Below the pieces are notes generated by a model. That model saw only the letters and a list, made by a program, of their open reading frames with translations. It made no database searches and was not told the DNA's origin. Positions 39,463 through 39,541 of a DNA stretch of 39,541 bases are shown here, in pieces. This DNA is from an uncultured Opitutales bacterium (GTDB lineage: Bacteria > Verrucomicrobiota > Verrucomicrobiia > Opitutales > Intestinicryptomonadaceae). The position numbers and the translations under genes are program-made. Each line of letters begins with the position of its first letter. The stretch's first letter is position 1. Location: positions 1 through 39,541 of the forward strand of contig CALXLX010000030.1 in assembly GCA_944389315.1 (NCBI GenBank), read 5' to 3'.

Positions 39463-39541
39463 GAGATCTTTTCTCTATTAACATTCAGAAATTATTCCCC
39501 CCATTTCATCTAAGGTGTTTTTTTCGTCTTATTTATTGGGG

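Noticed and set aside
1..39541. tRNA, rRNA, CRISPR arrays, prophage or transposons
   Set aside because: No cloverleaf, repeat-spacer array, integrase or transposase sequence was found.

Overview
The window reads as a piece of a moderately GC-rich bacterial chromosome, most likely from the Verrucomicrobiota (Opitutae-like) or a close PVC-superphylum relative. This placement is an inference. It rests on a homologue of the hydrazine synthase alpha chain with c-type haem motifs, a 35-residue AURKAIP1/COX24-type basic protein, a VC0807-family membrane protein, a PhoD-like protein, and Gram-negative envelope systems (ExbB/ExbD/TonB, lipoproteins, ArnC). I see no phage, transposon, CRISPR array, rRNA or tRNA. 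Housekeeping genes are tightly packed on both strands, and the interest lies in envelope genes and in intergenic RNA-like structures.

Layout. 1-724 (minus): 5' part of a secreted sialate O-acetylesterase. 904-3928 (plus): birA, coaX, a secreted TPR protein and a Cdd1-type protein, overlapping or abutting. 4114-5466: beta-CASP metallo-beta-lactamase nuclease. 5648-6832 (minus): hemW. 6883-15698 (plus): IPT/TIG lipoprotein, LOG-family protein, trkA, trkH, pdxJ, acpS, bifunctional NAD(P)HX repair enzyme, dprA, mostly with overlapping starts. 15715-21792 (minus): transglutaminase-like protein, TrmH-type methyltransferase, Dus, bifunctional-nuclease-family protein and a secreted GH97 glycosidase. 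21900-24744 (plus): an unrecognised cytoplasmic protein, a PhoD-like protein that has lost its metal ligands, and a VC0807-type membrane protein. 24951-27849: metK and ahcY (S-adenosylmethionine use and recycling). 28005-31474: small lipoprotein, HAD phosphatase, then exbB-exbD-tonB. 31904-35004 (minus): gamma-carbonic-anhydrase-like protein and the HzsA-like protein. 35172-36026 (plus): AsmA-like membrane-anchored protein. 36417-38526 (minus): the 35-residue protein and a two-gene module pairing an ArnA-type formyltransferase with ArnC. 38773-39462 (plus): GlmU-C-like left-handed beta-helix protein.

How the genes fit together. Cofactor supply recurs (biotin ligase, pantothenate kinase, PdxJ, AcpS, NAD(P)HX repair, HemW). 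TrkA and TrkH form a potassium uptake system. MetK and AhcY are the two ends of the methylation cycle. The esterase and the GH97 enzyme suggest a life on host or environmental glycans, with ExbB/ExbD/TonB energising outer-membrane uptake. The ArnA/ArnC pair suggests a formylated amino sugar is loaded on undecaprenyl phosphate for envelope modification.

The best candidates for something undescribed are the apparent pseudo-phosphatase and its coupled membrane partner (22642-24744), the ArnA-domain/ArnC pair (36662-38526), a repeat-containing structured RNA between the 35-residue gene and its terminator (36275-36416), a large closed stem upstream of ahcY (26177-26292), and a short-leader promoter style with a WTGCTTGAA motif about 36-50 bases before several starts.
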